Source: Riemerella anatipestifer
GTDB lineage: Bacteria; Bacteroidota; Bacteroidia; Flavobacteriales; Weeksellaceae
Assembly (NCBI RefSeq): GCF_009663465.1
Contig: NZ_QXHU01000005.1
Coordinates: 206,377-270,376 of the forward strand
DNA length: 64,000 nucleotides
Direction of reading: 5' to 3'
The notes under the pieces were generated by a model. That model was not told the DNA's origin. It ran no database searches and saw only the letters and a program-made list of their open reading frames with translations. Every line of letters starts with the position of its first letter. The first letter of the stretch is position 1. Of this stretch, positions 44,263 through 53,457 are shown in pieces. The translations under genes and the position numbers were made by a program.

Positions 44263-45225
44263 TTAGCTTATAAGCCTCATAATCTCCAAAGCAACTCTGA
44301 GGGCTTCTGTACCGTCTTGTAGAGAGACTTCCACCTCTTTGTTATTGGTGATGGCTTCTGCAAAACTTTCTAGTTCGTCTAAGATGGCATTGTTAGGCTG
44401 TATGTTAGGATATTCAAAAATAATTTGGGATTTTTCGCCTTCGGCATTTTCAATAATCATATCAAAGTCAGAAGGATTTTCAGGAGCGTCTTTCATTCTA
44501 ATGACTTCGGCTTTTTTCTCTAGAAAATCCACGGAAATATAGGCATCTTTTTGGAAAAATCTGCTTTTTCTCATCGCTTTCATAGAGATTCTGGAGGTGG
44601 TTAAATTAGCAACGCAACCATTTTCAAACTCTATTCTAGCGTTGGTAATATCTGGCGTTTTACTTACAACGCAAACACCGCTAGCGTGGATATTTTTAAC
44701 CTTAGATTTTACAAGACTTAAGAGAATGTCCAAGTCGTGAATCATCAAGTCTAACACAACGGAAACATCGGTACCTCTAGGATTAAACTCTGCCAACCTA
44801 TGTATCTCTATAAACATAGGGTTTTGTATGTAGGGTTTGGTAGCAATAAAGGCAGGGTTGTAGCGTTCCACGTGCCCTACCTGTGCTTTAATACCTTTTT
44901 CGGTACATCTACGAATAATGTCTTCGGCTTGTTCTAAAGTTTGAGTTACGGGTTTCTCTATAAAAAAATGCTTGCCGTGGTCTATTGCTTTTTGGGCATA
45001 ATCGTAATGAAATAGAGTAGGCGTTACAATGTCCAACATCTCAATATCGTTGAGTAAATCCTCAAAATTCGGATAGTATTTATAGCCAAATTCGGCTTCT
45101 AGTCGTTTACCATTTTCTGTATCAGCATCGTAAAACCCTACCAAATTATACTTTTCTGACTGTTGTAATAATCTTAGATGTATCTTCCCAAGGTGTCCTG
45201 CACCCACTAATCCAGCGTTTATCAT
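44263..45225 (-). CDS. Gfo/Idh/MocA-family oxidoreductase
   Basis: A 320-residue NAD(P)-dependent sugar or amino-sugar dehydrogenase type protein. The Rossmann glycine motif is INAGLVGAGHLGKIHLRLL at the N-terminus, the EKPVTQTLEQAEDII motif lies near residue 91, and HDLDILLSLV contains the conserved catalytic-site His. Substrate unknown; many members act on nucleotide sugars. Start chosen at ATG 45225, two codons after a TTG. It is transcribed divergently from queA. Confidence 0.88.
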   Translation of the reverse strand: MINAGLVGAGHLGKIHLRLLQQSEKYNLVGFYDADTENGKRLEAEFGYKYYPNFEDLLNDIEMLDIVTPTLFHYDYAQKAIDHGKHFFIEKPVTQTLEQAEDIIRRCTEKGIKAQVGHVERYNPAFIATKPYIQNPMFIEIHRLAEFNPRGTDVSVVLDLMIHDLDILLSLVKSKVKNIHASGVCVVSKTPDITNARIEFENGCVANLTTSRISMKAMRKSRFFQKDAYISVDFLEKKAEVIRMKDAPENPSDFDMIIENAEGEKSQIIFEYPNIQPNNAILDELESFAEAITNNKEVEVSLQDGTEALRVALEIMRLIS

Positions 45226-45244
45226 AACCAAAATTTAAGTACTC

Positions 45245-45252
45245 CAAAGATA
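45245..45252 (-). promoter_or_regulatory. Promoter -7 element of the oxidoreductase gene
   Basis: Minus-strand TATCTTTG, 20 bases upstream of the ATG at 45225. Confidence 0.6.
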
Positions 45253-45377
45253 CTAATCTATTTATTTATAGTAAAAAGAATAATTACAGTTTTTATCATC
45301 ATTAGTGAGTTGTTAAAAATAATTGATATTTAAAGTTCTGTAATTTAGTTGTTTATGTTTGAGGTGGTCTGATTAAC

Positions 45378-45409
45378 TTGACAAAGGGGTTGCCTAAGTT
45401 GTATATTTG
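45378..45409 (+). promoter_or_regulatory. queA promoter
   Basis: TTG (45378-45380) and TATATTTG (45402-45409) are spaced by 21 bases, matching the -33/-7 pattern. The expected transcription start lies near 45415. Confidence 0.65.
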
Positions 45410-45414
45410 CAACC

Positions 45415-45439
45415 AAACGGAAAATCATTTTCCGTTTTT
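45415..45439 (+). promoter_or_regulatory. Hairpin with T-run at the 5' end of the queA transcript
   Basis: AAACGGAAAA (45415-45424) pairs perfectly with TTTTCCGTTT (45428-45437), loop of three, followed by more T. It begins at the expected transcription start. It may terminate early, protect the mRNA, or be coincidental; no leader peptide fits. Confidence 0.45.
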
Positions 45440-45468
45440 GTATTCAAAATTTAAACATATTTATATAA

Positions 45469-46518
45469 ATGAAAACTTCTGATTTTAATTTCAATCTACC
45501 ACCAGAGCTTCTTGCGGAACACCCTTCGGAGCACAGAGACGAGGCAAGACTTATGGTTCTTAATAGAAAAAATCAAACCATAGAGCATAAACTTTTTAAA
45601 GATGTTATAGATTATTTTGATGAAAATGATTTATTTATCTTTAACAATACTAAAGTTTTTCCAGCGAGATTATTTGGCAATAAGGAAAAAACAGGTGCTA
45701 AAATAGAAGTTTTTCTTTTGAGAGAGCTAGATAAGGATACTCGTGTTTGGGACGTATTGGTAGATCCTGCTAGAAAAATAAGAATTGGGAATAAATTATT
45801 CTTTGACGAAGATGAGTCTTTAGTAGCCGAGGTTATAGATAATACAACTTCTAGAGGGAGAACATTAAGATTCTTATATGATGGAAGTTACGAGGAGTTT
45901 CGTGCTAAATTGAAGGAACTAGGAGAAACACCTCTACCGAAATATATCAAAAGAGAAGTAGAGCCAGAAGATGCAGAAAGATACCAAACAATCTATGCTA
46001 AAAATGAGGGTGCGGTAGCAGCACCTACTGCAGGGCTTCATTTCTCTAAACATCTTATGAAAAGGTTAGAAATAAAAGGGATTAACTTTGCTGAAGTAAC
46101 ACTGCATGTGGGCTTAGGGACTTTTAACCCAATAGAGGTAGAAGATTTGTCAAAGCATAAGATGGAGTGTGAAGAAGCGTTTATCGACCAAAAGAATGCC
46201 GATATTATCAACAAAGCTATAGATGAAGATAGACGCATCTGTGCAGTCGGAACTACTACGATGAGAACTATAGAAACTTCGGTTTCATCTAATAGAAAGC
46301 TAAGTGCTTATCACGGTTGGACGAACAAGTTTATTTATCCTCCGTACGATTTTGCGGTAGCAGATTCTATGATTACCAATTTCCACACACCCAAATCTAC
46401 CCTTATTATGATGATTGCTGCATTTGCAGGTAAAGATTTTGTAATGCACGCCTACGAAGAAGCAGTTAAAGAAAAGTATAAGTTCTACTCCTATGGAGAT
46501 GCGATGCTAATCCTTTAA
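45469..46518 (+). CDS. queA: S-adenosylmethionine:tRNA ribosyltransferase-isomerase QueA
   Basis: A 349-residue enzyme that transfers the ribosyl part of SAM to preQ1 in tRNA to make epoxyqueuosine. [30 protein letters not shown] at the start, [27 protein letters not shown] and [12 protein letters not shown] are diagnostic, as is [10 protein letters not shown] at the end. Full length. It is followed by a terminator and then rlmN, so two separate RNA-modification genes lie side by side. Confidence 0.96.
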   Translation: MKTSDFNFNLPPELLAEHPSEHRDEARLMVLNRKNQTIEHKLFKDVIDYFDENDLFIFNNTKVFPARLFGNKEKTGAKIEVFLLRELDKDTRVWDVLVDPARKIRIGNKLFFDEDESLVAEVIDNTTSRGRTLRFLYDGSYEEFRAKLKELGETPLPKYIKREVEPEDAERYQTIYAKNEGAVAAPTAGLHFSKHLMKRLEIKGINFAEVTLHVGLGTFNPIEVEDLSKHKMECEEAFIDQKNADIINKAIDEDRRICAVGTTTMRTIETSVSSNRKLSAYHGWTNKFIYPPYDFAVADSMITNFHTPKSTLIMMIAAFAGKDFVMHAYEEAVKEKYKFYSYGDAMLIL

Positions 46519-46549
46519 AAATATATAAATATAATTAACTTAAAATAAG

Positions 46550-46578
46550 GTAATGAGCCTTTTATAGAGGCTTGTTAC
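46550..46578 (+). terminator. queA terminator
   Basis: GTAATGAGCC (46550-46559) pairs with GGCTTGTTAC (46569-46578) with two wobble pairs, followed by a T-run. Confidence 0.7.
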
Positions 46579-46605
46579 TTTTTTATTACCATTCATTTCT
46601 GATTG

Positions 46606-47643
46606 ATGAAAGACATTCGTACCCTTAGCTTAGACGAGCTTAAAGATTATTTTATTTCCATTGGTGAGAAGCCGTTTCGTGCCAAACAGGTTTATGATTG
46701 GTTGTGGAGTAAAAACGGGCATTCTATTGAGGAAATGACAAACCTTTCCAAAAACCTTAGAGAAAGGATAGCTCAAGACTTTGTAATTAAACCCGTAAAA
46801 GTAGATTTGCTCCAGAAAAGTAAAGACGGAACCATAAAAAACGGCGTTAAATTACACGATGGGCTTATGGTAGAGAGTGTGCTTATCCCTACCGATACAC
46901 GTACCACAGCTTGTGTTTCGTCCCAAGTAGGGTGTTCGCTTAATTGTGAGTTTTGTGCCACAGCAAGGCTAAAACGAATGCGAAATTTAGAAGTTGCAGA
47001 GATTGTAGATCAGGTGGCACTTATAGACCAGCAGAGTAAGGCGTATTTTGATAGACCGCTGTCTAACATTGTGTTTATGGGGATGGGAGAGCCTATGATG
47101 AACTATAAAAATGTAGTGGAAGCCATCAGAAAAATTACAGAGCCTGAAGGTTTGGGTATGTCGCCACGAAGAATTACGGTATCTACCTCTGGGATACCCA
47201 AGATGATAAAAATGTTGGCAGATGAGAATCTTAAGGTTAAACTAGCCCTTTCTCTACATTCAGCAATAGAATCTAAACGAAACGAAATAATGCCTTTTTC
47301 CACCAAATTTCCACTGACGGATATTATGGAATCTTTACAGTATTGGTACGAAAAAACAGGCTCTATCATTACCTTAGAATACTGTATTTGGAAAGGGATT
47401 AACGATACCGATGAAGATATAAAAGCACTTATAAAATTCTGTAAAAAAGTACCTACCAAGGTTAATCTGATAGAATACAACTCAATAGGCGATGGCAAAT
47501 ATGATAGGAGTAATCCTAAAGCCACTCAAAACTATGTAGAACAATTAGAACGACACGGCATCACGGTTATGATTAGAAGAAGCAGAGGAGGAGATATAGA
47601 TGCCGCTTGTGGGCAATTAGCTAATAAGTCCACACAGGAGTAG
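46606..47643 (+). CDS. rlmN: Dual-specificity RNA methyltransferase RlmN
   Basis: A 345-residue radical SAM enzyme that methylates C2 of A2503 in 23S rRNA and A37 of some tRNAs. The cluster cysteines are Cys110, Cys114 and Cys117 (GCSLNCEFC). The SAM-domain motif MGMGEPMMNYKNV, RRITVSTSG and a C-terminal Cys in DAACGQLA, expected to form the methyl-carrier pair, are present. Start is the ATG at 46606; a TTG just upstream is in frame. Confidence 0.96.
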   Translation: MKDIRTLSLDELKDYFISIGEKPFRAKQVYDWLWSKNGHSIEEMTNLSKNLRERIAQDFVIKPVKVDLLQKSKDGTIKNGVKLHDGLMVESVLIPTDTRTTACVSSQVGCSLNCEFCATARLKRMRNLEVAEIVDQVALIDQQSKAYFDRPLSNIVFMGMGEPMMNYKNVVEAIRKITEPEGLGMSPRRITVSTSGIPKMIKMLADENLKVKLALSLHSAIESKRNEIMPFSTKFPLTDIMESLQYWYEKTGSIITLEYCIWKGINDTDEDIKALIKFCKKVPTKVNLIEYNSIGDGKYDRSNPKATQNYVEQLERHGITVMIRRSRGGDIDAACGQLANKSTQE

Positions 47644-47675
47644 TAGAAAAATATTTAATAAAAATATTTAATAAA

Positions 47676-47714
47676 AATAATCACCTTAATAACCAGTAGT
47701 TTAAGGTGATTATT
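47676..47714 (+). terminator. rlmN terminator
   Basis: AATAATCACCTTA pairs with TAAGGTGATTATT and runs into eight or more T. Just upstream ATATTTAATAAAA is repeated in tandem. Confidence 0.8.
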
Positions 47715-47991
47715 TTTTTTATTTGCCAAATTATGGTATATTCTATATTATTTGCTTTACCTTTGTACCATCATTTAATGAAAACGGCTCCTTATGCCAC
47801 TTTCTGATTAAAGTTTTTTAGAAGAATTATTCTTAATACTCCCTCAGTTTTTGTGTTTTTAGTTGCCATTATCAGTAATAAATAATAGCATATTAAAACA
47901 AATAACAATCTAAAAAAACATTTAACACAACCTTATTATTATGCGAAGGTAGTGTTTACTTTACGCCAATAGTTCTTTGGCAAAATTATTT
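47715..47991 (+). other. Long spacer upstream of the DEAD-box gene
   Basis: No gene is seen. The 280 bases before the helicase are AT-rich. A long untranslated leader would suit a cold-shock gene, but I find no clean -7 element (closest GTTCTTTG near 47972). Confidence 0.3.
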
Positions 47992-49107
47992 ATGAATTTT
48001 ACACAATTATCATTATCAAGCCCTATTTTAAAGGCGATATCTGACGCTGGTTATACAACCCCTACTGCAATTCAAGAAAAAGCAATTCCAACCATTTTAG
48101 AAGGTAGAGACCTTATAGGGTGTGCTCAAACGGGAACTGGTAAAACAGCTGCTTTCTCAATTCCATTATTGCAAATATTGTCAGAAACACCTAAAAAAGG
48201 CAAATCTATTAGAGCGTTGATTTTAACACCAACAAGAGAACTGGCTATTCAAATTCAAGAAAATATAGAACAGTATAGCAAGTTTTTGAATATAAAACAT
48301 CTGTCAATTTTTGGAGGGGTACCTCAAGGGAAACAAGAAAGAGCCTTGAACCAAGGCGTAGATATTTTAATAGCAACTCCAGGGCGGTTATTAGACCTAA
48401 TGCAACAAGGATTGCTTAGCCTATCTCAAATAGAAATTTTAGTTTTAGACGAAGCCGACCGTATGCTAGATATGGGATTTGTAAACGATGTTAAAAAAAT
48501 CCTTACCAAAGTGCCTAAGAAAAGACAAACCTTATTTTTCTCGGCTACGATGCCTAATTCTATAAGACAATTTGCAGAAACTATCTTAGATAACCCTGCT
48601 GAAGTTACAGTAACTCCAGTATCTTCTACGGCTAAAACAATAGAACAATCCGTTTATTTTGTAGAAAAAAATGATAAAACCAACTTACTGATAAATATTT
48701 TAAAAGATACATCAGAGCTAAGGTCGCTTATTTTTACAAGAACCAAACACGGGGCAGATAGATTAGTAAAACAATTAGGTAGAACAGGAATTTTTGCAGC
48801 AGCAATACACGGCAACAAATCTCAAAACGCCCGTCAAAAAGCACTTAAAGATTTTAAAGATAACCGTATCAGTGTCTTAATCGCTACAGACATCGCTGCC
48901 AGAGGGATAGATATAGATGAGCTACCACAGGTAATTAACTACGAGCTTCCCAATGTGACAGAAACTTATGTGCATAGAATAGGTAGAACAGGTAGAGCAG
49001 GAACTTCAGGAAACGCCATTTCGTTTTGTGGAGCAGAAGAAAGAAAAGATTTGAAAAATATACAAAGGCTAATAGGTTTCACTATGACCACCGCACCTGC
49101 AATCTAA
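47992..49107 (+). CDS. DEAD-box RNA helicase (RhlE-like)
   Basis: A 371-residue ATP-dependent RNA helicase. The Q-motif region (MNFTQLSLSSPILKAISDAGYTTPTAIQ) starts directly at the ATG at 47992, so the shorter start is chosen. Motif I AQTGTGKT, motif II VLDEADRMLDMGF, motif III SAT and motif VI HRIGRTGRAG are all present. The C-terminus stops right after the second RecA domain with no basic tail, making it a minimal helicase. It is followed by two cold-shock-domain genes, which suggests a role in unwinding RNA in the cold. Confidence 0.93.
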   Translation: MNFTQLSLSSPILKAISDAGYTTPTAIQEKAIPTILEGRDLIGCAQTGTGKTAAFSIPLLQILSETPKKGKSIRALILTPTRELAIQIQENIEQYSKFLNIKHLSIFGGVPQGKQERALNQGVDILIATPGRLLDLMQQGLLSLSQIEILVLDEADRMLDMGFVNDVKKILTKVPKKRQTLFFSATMPNSIRQFAETILDNPAEVTVTPVSSTAKTIEQSVYFVEKNDKTNLLINILKDTSELRSLIFTRTKHGADRLVKQLGRTGIFAAAIHGNKSQNARQKALKDFKDNRISVLIATDIAARGIDIDELPQVINYELPNVTETYVHRIGRTGRAGTSGNAISFCGAEERKDLKNIQRLIGFTMTTAPAI

Positions 49108-49122
49108 TAAAAAAATAAAACT

Positions 49123-49560
49123 ATGGGAGATACTTATTCTAAAAAAGAGAACGATAAGAAAAAACTTCAGAAGCTTAAAGAGAAAGCACTTAGAAGAGAA
49201 GAAAGAAAACATAATAACAATAAAGGTAAAAGCCTAGATGATATGCTAGTATATGTAGATGCCAACGGGCAAATTACAAATACACCACCAGATTTATCAG
49301 AAAAAGTAGAAATTTCGTTAGAAGATATTCAGCTAGGAGCAGCCCCTCACGATGTAGATGAAACCTTCAACAAAGGTACGGTAACTTTCTATAACGAAGA
49401 AAAAGGCTATGGATTTATCAACGACCACCGCTCCAAAGAAAGTATTTTCGTACACGCTAACCAACTATCCGAAGTCTTAAAGAAAGACGATAAAGTAAGC
49501 TACGAAAAAGAAAAAGGACCAAAAGGCTACATTGCCATCAATGTTATCAAGATAAAATAA
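49123..49560 (+). CDS. Cold-shock-domain protein with basic N-terminal extension
   Basis: A 145-residue RNA-binding protein. The first 35 residues are a highly charged Lys/Glu/Arg coil (KKLQKLKEKALRREERKH). The last 65 are a cold-shock domain with RNP1 KGYGFIND and RNP2 SIFVHAN. This extension-plus-CSD form is common in Bacteroidota next to DEAD-box helicases. It starts 15 bases after the helicase stop and is probably in the same operon. Confidence 0.9.
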   Translation: MGDTYSKKENDKKKLQKLKEKALRREERKHNNNKGKSLDDMLVYVDANGQITNTPPDLSEKVEISLEDIQLGAAPHDVDETFNKGTVTFYNEEKGYGFINDHRSKESIFVHANQLSEVLKKDDKVSYEKEKGPKGYIAINVIKIK

Positions 49561-49593
49561 AAAAATAATATAATTAACTTAAATTCAATTACA

Positions 49594-49785
49594 ATGCAAG
49601 AAGGTACCGTAAAATTTTTCAACGAAACAAAAGGTTTCGGATTTATTACTCCATCTAACGGAGGAGAAGATGTGTTTGTACACACAAGTGGTTTAAAAAC
49701 TAAAGTTCATGAAAATGATAAAGTAGTTTACGAATTACAACAAGGTAAAAAAGGGATTAACGCTGTTAATGTAAAATTAGCATAG
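49594..49785 (+). CDS. Cold-shock protein, CspA family
   Basis: A 63-residue single cold-shock domain: [20 protein letters not shown] with RNP1 KGFGFIT, and RNP2 DVFVHTS. It binds single-stranded RNA and acts as an RNA chaperone. It lies 33 bases after the larger CSD gene and ends the cold-shock cluster before a terminator. Confidence 0.96.
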   Translation: MQEGTVKFFNETKGFGFITPSNGGEDVFVHTSGLKTKVHENDKVVYELQQGKKGINAVNVKLA

Positions 49786-49852
49786 TACCATCTTCTTTTT
49801 ATCCTGAAAAAATAGCAACACAAACAGGATTAAATAAAATATAGCTAGTGAG

Positions 49853-49877
49853 AACCGTTTCATTTTTTGAGATGGTT
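49853..49877 (+). terminator. Terminator of the cold-shock cluster
   Basis: AACCGTTTCA (49853-49862) pairs with TGAGATGGTT (49868-49877) with two wobbles, followed by a T-run. A further inverted pair ATCCTG/CAGGAT lies at 49801-49830. Confidence 0.65.
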
Positions 49878-49907
49878 TTTTTATTTTAGTACAAAAAATA
49901 GTAGATT

Positions 49908-50033
49908 ATGAATTCCTTTGGAGAAGTATCTATTGATATAAATATCTCGTGTTTAGGTTACGTTATTTTATTTTTAGTAGCTATTAGCCTTGTTCCAGTT
50001 ATATATCAAATTTATAGAACTATTAGAAAATAG
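49908..50033 (+). CDS. Possible 41-residue membrane peptide
   Basis: A short frame from ATG at 49908: MNSFGEVSIDINIS, then one hydrophobic helix (GYVILFLVAISLVPVIYQIY) and a basic end (RTIRK). The single helix with positive C-terminal flank is plausible for a small membrane protein, but there is no ribosome-binding signal or clear promoter. It may equally be part of the decayed region that follows. Confidence 0.35.
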   Translation: MNSFGEVSIDINISCLGYVILFLVAISLVPVIYQIYRTIRK

Positions 50034-50085
50034 TTAAAAAAATAGAGAACAGCTAAAATTAAAAGTGTTTTTTAGTTGCGTTTGA

Positions 50086-50326
50086 ATTATTACAGACACT
50101 TTATCAAGAGAAAAACTAGATAAATTGGCAGTCGTAGCTAGCCAAAATGTAACAGAAGAATTTAGTTTAGTATTTGGATAAAAAAATCCCTAAAATTTTA
50201 AATGAAATTGAAAAAATGAATTATGAAAAAAAATGTTATCCATTATTTTATATCTTCTGTGTTGTTGCAAAGAACATTTTTATAGAAGCCTTTACAATTA
50301 TAGTAATACAAATATGTTTACAATGA
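50086..50326 (+). pseudogene. Decayed gene with frameshift and lost 5' end
   Basis: Two adjacent frames read like one protein. The first (50086 to about 50180) gives ITDTLSREKLDKLAVVASQN and on to FSLVFG. A shift of frame there leads to DKKIPKILNEIEKMNYEKKC, a hydrophobic stretch, and a TGA at 50324-50326. No ATG starts the first part. The stop overlaps the ATG of the next gene (ATGA), the usual sign of two genes that were once translationally coupled. Family not recognised. Confidence 0.5.
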
Positions 50327-50745
50327 ATAAAGTTCTGATTTTATATATAAGTCTTTTTATAGTTGAGATAACGAGTAGTTTTTTTTTAGTTTTTTTTTAT
50401 TGCAGTTTTGAAGAATTTAATTTGAAAGGAAGTTTTAGTGTTACTATTTTATGGAATGTTTGGAGAGTATTATTTTATGGGGTTCCATTTATAATACTGT
50501 ATTTTCTATTATTTAAGCATATTAGGAATATTAACATATACAAACCATTATCATTCTCTCTATTTAACCTATTTGTTTATGTTGATTTATCAATTTTAAC
50601 AAGAGTTATTTGGGGTAAAAATATTCCGTTGCTACCAGAGGGAACAATGTTTTATGTAACATGTATAGCAACTTTCATAAGTCCCTTAGTTTTGGGACAG
50701 ATACCATATTTTAAGAAACTAATAGAAAAATTGTGTATCAAATAA
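50323..50745 (+). CDS. Four-helix membrane protein, unknown
   Basis: A 140-residue hydrophobic protein counted from the ATG at 50323. That start is preferred because it overlaps the stop of the upstream decayed gene as ATGA; a longer frame would begin at 50233. Four transmembrane segments are visible (VLILYISLFIVEITSSFFLVF, VWRVLFYGVPFIILYFLLF, SLFNLFVYVDLSILTRVI, FYVTCIATFISPLVLGQI). No family recognised; the spacing is reminiscent of small Bacteroidota membrane proteins of unknown role. Confidence 0.5.
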   Translation: MNKVLILYISLFIVEITSSFFLVFFYCSFEEFNLKGSFSVTILWNVWRVLFYGVPFIILYFLLFKHIRNINIYKPLSFSLFNLFVYVDLSILTRVIWGKNIPLLPEGTMFYVTCIATFISPLVLGQIPYFKKLIEKLCIK

Positions 50746-50823
50746 TGATACTAAAACGAATTAAAAATATACTGTCAAACTGTCATAAAAAGTAAAAATA
50801 AGTTTCGGAGTTTTGTCGAACCT

Positions 50824-50856
50824 ACGACGGAGACACGACGGAGCGATGACGGAGCG
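50824..50856. repeat. Three copies of an 11-base unit
   Basis: ACGACGGAGAC, ACGACGGAGCG and ATGACGGAGCG stand head to tail. They are GC-rich against an AT-rich background and non-coding. Confidence 0.6.
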
Positions 50857-51043
50857 ATACGCAATAAAAAAAGACTGCCAAAGTGGCAAATTCTTCCAAT
50901 AGCCGAAGAGCATAATGCTTATTGAGATAAGCATTATGCATATCATTACACAGACTATTGGGGTAATATAAAGTCGCCTTTGTTATAGAAATAGCAATGT
51001 ATTAGTCTTACCGAGTAGAGCTACTATCCTTATAAATACAAAA
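50857..51043. other. Gene-free spacer with a perfect 13-base-pair palindrome
   Basis: GCATAATGCTTAT (50910-50922) and ATAAGCATTATGC (50927-50939) form a perfect stem with a TGAG loop. There is no T-run, so a simple terminator is unlikely. It could bind a dimeric regulator or be an extragenic palindrome. No gene is visible from 50746 to 51094. Confidence 0.5.
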
Positions 51044-51069
51044 AAAGGGAGCTGTTCAGAACTCCCTTT
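51044..51069 (-). terminator. Terminator behind tRNA-Ser
   Basis: AAAGGGAG (51044-51051) pairs with CTCCCTTT (51062-51069). On the minus strand it is followed by a T-run, 26 bases past the tRNA 3' end. Confidence 0.75.
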
Positions 51070-51094
51070 CTTAGACTACAAATAAATCACTCTG

Positions 51095-51181
51095 CAGAGA
51101 GGAAGGGATTCGAACCCTCGATACAGTTACCCGTATACTACCTTTCCAGGGTAGCTCCTTCAACCACTCGGACACCTCTCT
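51095..51181 (-). tRNA. tRNA-Ser (anticodon GGA)
   Basis: On the minus strand the acceptor arms AGAGAGG and CCTCTCT pair perfectly. The anticodon arm CTACCCTGGAAAGGTAG carries GGA. A long variable arm typical of class II tRNAs lies before the T arm with GGTTCGAATCC. The discriminator base is G and CCA is not encoded. The gene starts 31 bases after the ansA stop on the same strand, so read-through from ansA is possible. Confidence 0.95.
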
Positions 51182-51212
51182 AAAATTGAGTTGCAAATAT
51201 AGAAAAAATAAT

Positions 51213-52229
51213 CTATTCCGCCATTTCTCCACAAATATTTTTAGAAAAAACATTGCTAAAACTTTCATTAGAATACATAGGATTACCTACAATATGCATT
51301 GCTTTAGTAATTGCAGCTTCAGCGGTCATATCCTTACCACTAATGGCCCCTATTTCACTAAAGATATTACTATTTTCGTACTTACCAAAGGAGATTTCAC
51401 CCGAAATACACTGGCTAATAATCACGATTTCGGTATTATTATTTCTAATTCTTTTGAGAGTCTCTATCGTTTGTTTATTATTGAAGATAGTTCCAGAGCC
51501 AAAAACTTGGAGAATAAGCACTTTAACATTATCTAAATTGGGCAGATAGTTCCAGTTCATACCAGGGAAAATCCTAAGGAAAAACACCTCTTCTGATAGA
51601 TGATAATCTACACTAAAAATTTCAGATTTCGGTCTTAAAAGCACTTCTTTATCCACATTAAGATGTACGCCAGACTGTCCAAGTATTGGATAATTAGGGC
51701 TATGGTAAGCATCAAAGTATTCGGCGGAATATTTAAGGGTTCTATTGCCTCGTAGGAGTTTGTATTCAAAATAGATAGCTACTTCTTGTATTACCGCTTT
51801 GTCATTTTCGTACAAACTAGCGTAGTAGAGGCTAGTTAGTAAGTTTTCTTTGGCATCTGTTCTAAGGTCTCCTATGGGCAGTTGTGAACCAGTTAAAATA
51901 ACAGGTTTGTCAAGATTTTTAAGCATAAAACTAAGGGCAGACGCTGTGTAAGACATAGTATCTGTACCGTGTAGAATCAAAAAACCATCAAATTCAGAAT
52001 ACTGTTTTTCTATATATTTAGCGATAGTTTTCCATTCTTTTATACCCATATCAGAAGAATCTACTGGAGTATCGAAAGAAGTTACAAACACCTCACATTC
52101 CAATAAATTAATTTCAGGAATTTTGTCAAAAATATGATTAAAATTAAAGGGATGGAGGCTACCAGTGGTATAATTTTTTTCCATACCTATTGTCCCTCCA
52201 GTATAGATGAGTGATATTTTTCTTCTCAT
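51213..52229 (-). CDS. ansA: Type I L-asparaginase
   Basis: A 338-residue amidohydrolase that converts asparagine to aspartate and ammonia. The two catalytic threonines are in IYTGGTIGM (Thr13) and LHGTDTMSYTASALSF (Thr89-Asp90). There is no signal peptide, consistent with the cytoplasmic type I enzyme. Full length. It is transcribed divergently from the pyr genes and makes aspartate, the co-substrate of pyrB; this may be chance. Confidence 0.93.
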   Translation of the reverse strand: MRRKISLIYTGGTIGMEKNYTTGSLHPFNFNHIFDKIPEINLLECEVFVTSFDTPVDSSDMGIKEWKTIAKYIEKQYSEFDGFLILHGTDTMSYTASALSFMLKNLDKPVILTGSQLPIGDLRTDAKENLLTSLYYASLYENDKAVIQEVAIYFEYKLLRGNRTLKYSAEYFDAYHSPNYPILGQSGVHLNVDKEVLLRPKSEIFSVDYHLSEEVFFLRIFPGMNWNYLPNLDNVKVLILQVFGSGTIFNNKQTIETLKRIRNNNTEIVIISQCISGEISFGKYENSNIFSEIGAISGKDMTAEAAITKAMHIVGNPMYSNESFSNVFSKNICGEMAE

Positions 52230-52249
52230 AACTAATTAAAACGCTCGTG

Positions 52250-52257
52250 CAAATATA
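52250..52257 (-). promoter_or_regulatory. Promoter -7 element of ansA
   Basis: Minus-strand TATATTTG, 21 bases before the ansA ATG. Confidence 0.6.
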
Positions 52258-52347
52258 ATTAGATAAATTTTAAACCAATATCTTAGATGTGGATAATTAT
52301 TATAGTTTTGTTTATCAGATATATAAAGTTTTTCTTCTTTTCCTCTA

Positions 52348-52378
52348 TTTGGAGAATAGAAAAAATATTATATATTTG
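52348..52378 (+). promoter_or_regulatory. pyr operon promoter
   Basis: TTTG (52348-52351) and TATATTTG (52371-52378) are spaced by 19 bases, a full -33/-7 pair. Transcription should start near 52384-52385, at the first base of the leader-peptide ATG. Confidence 0.75.
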
Positions 52379-52384
52379 CGTTTA

Positions 52385-52459
52385 ATGTGTCACTTAGAGA
52401 ACATATTTAATTTAAAAACCGAAGGGCAAGGTCCTTCACAAAGATATTGTTATTATTAG
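52385..52459 (+). CDS. Putative pyr leader peptide, 24 residues
   Basis: An uninterrupted frame runs from an ATG at or within a base of the predicted transcription start to a TAG at 52457-52459. The stop abuts the 5' arm of the terminator hairpin at 52460. The peptide starts MCHLENIFNL and ends Tyr-Cys-Tyr-Tyr. The last codons are T-rich (TATTGTTATTATTAG), as in the UTP-sensitive pause region of E. coli pyrBI. A ribosome near the stop would cover the hairpin's first arm. Expression is inferred from position; no homology supports it. Confidence 0.5.
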   Translation: MCHLENIFNLKTEGQGPSQRYCYY

Positions 52460-52487
52460 AACGAAGCCATTGGCTTCGTTTTTTTTT
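52460..52487 (+). terminator. Attenuator hairpin in the pyrB leader
   Basis: AACGAAGCCA (52460-52469) pairs with TGGCTTCGTT (52471-52480) and runs into nine T. It lies between the promoter and the pyrB ATG at 52504, so it can only act as premature termination of the pyr transcript. Confidence 0.8.
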
Positions 52488-52500
52488 ATAATTTTTTTAA

Positions 52501-53400
<900 letters not shown>

Positions 53401-53457
53401 TCAATCTAAAAACTAATGGAATTGGTTTTTGAAACTATATAAATCTAAAAGTTGAAA

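Noticed and set aside
52410-52440. PyrR-binding loop in the pyr leader
   Set aside because: The leader does not contain the conserved PyrR anti-antiterminator loop sequence; the short GAAGG/CCTTC pairing there is weak.
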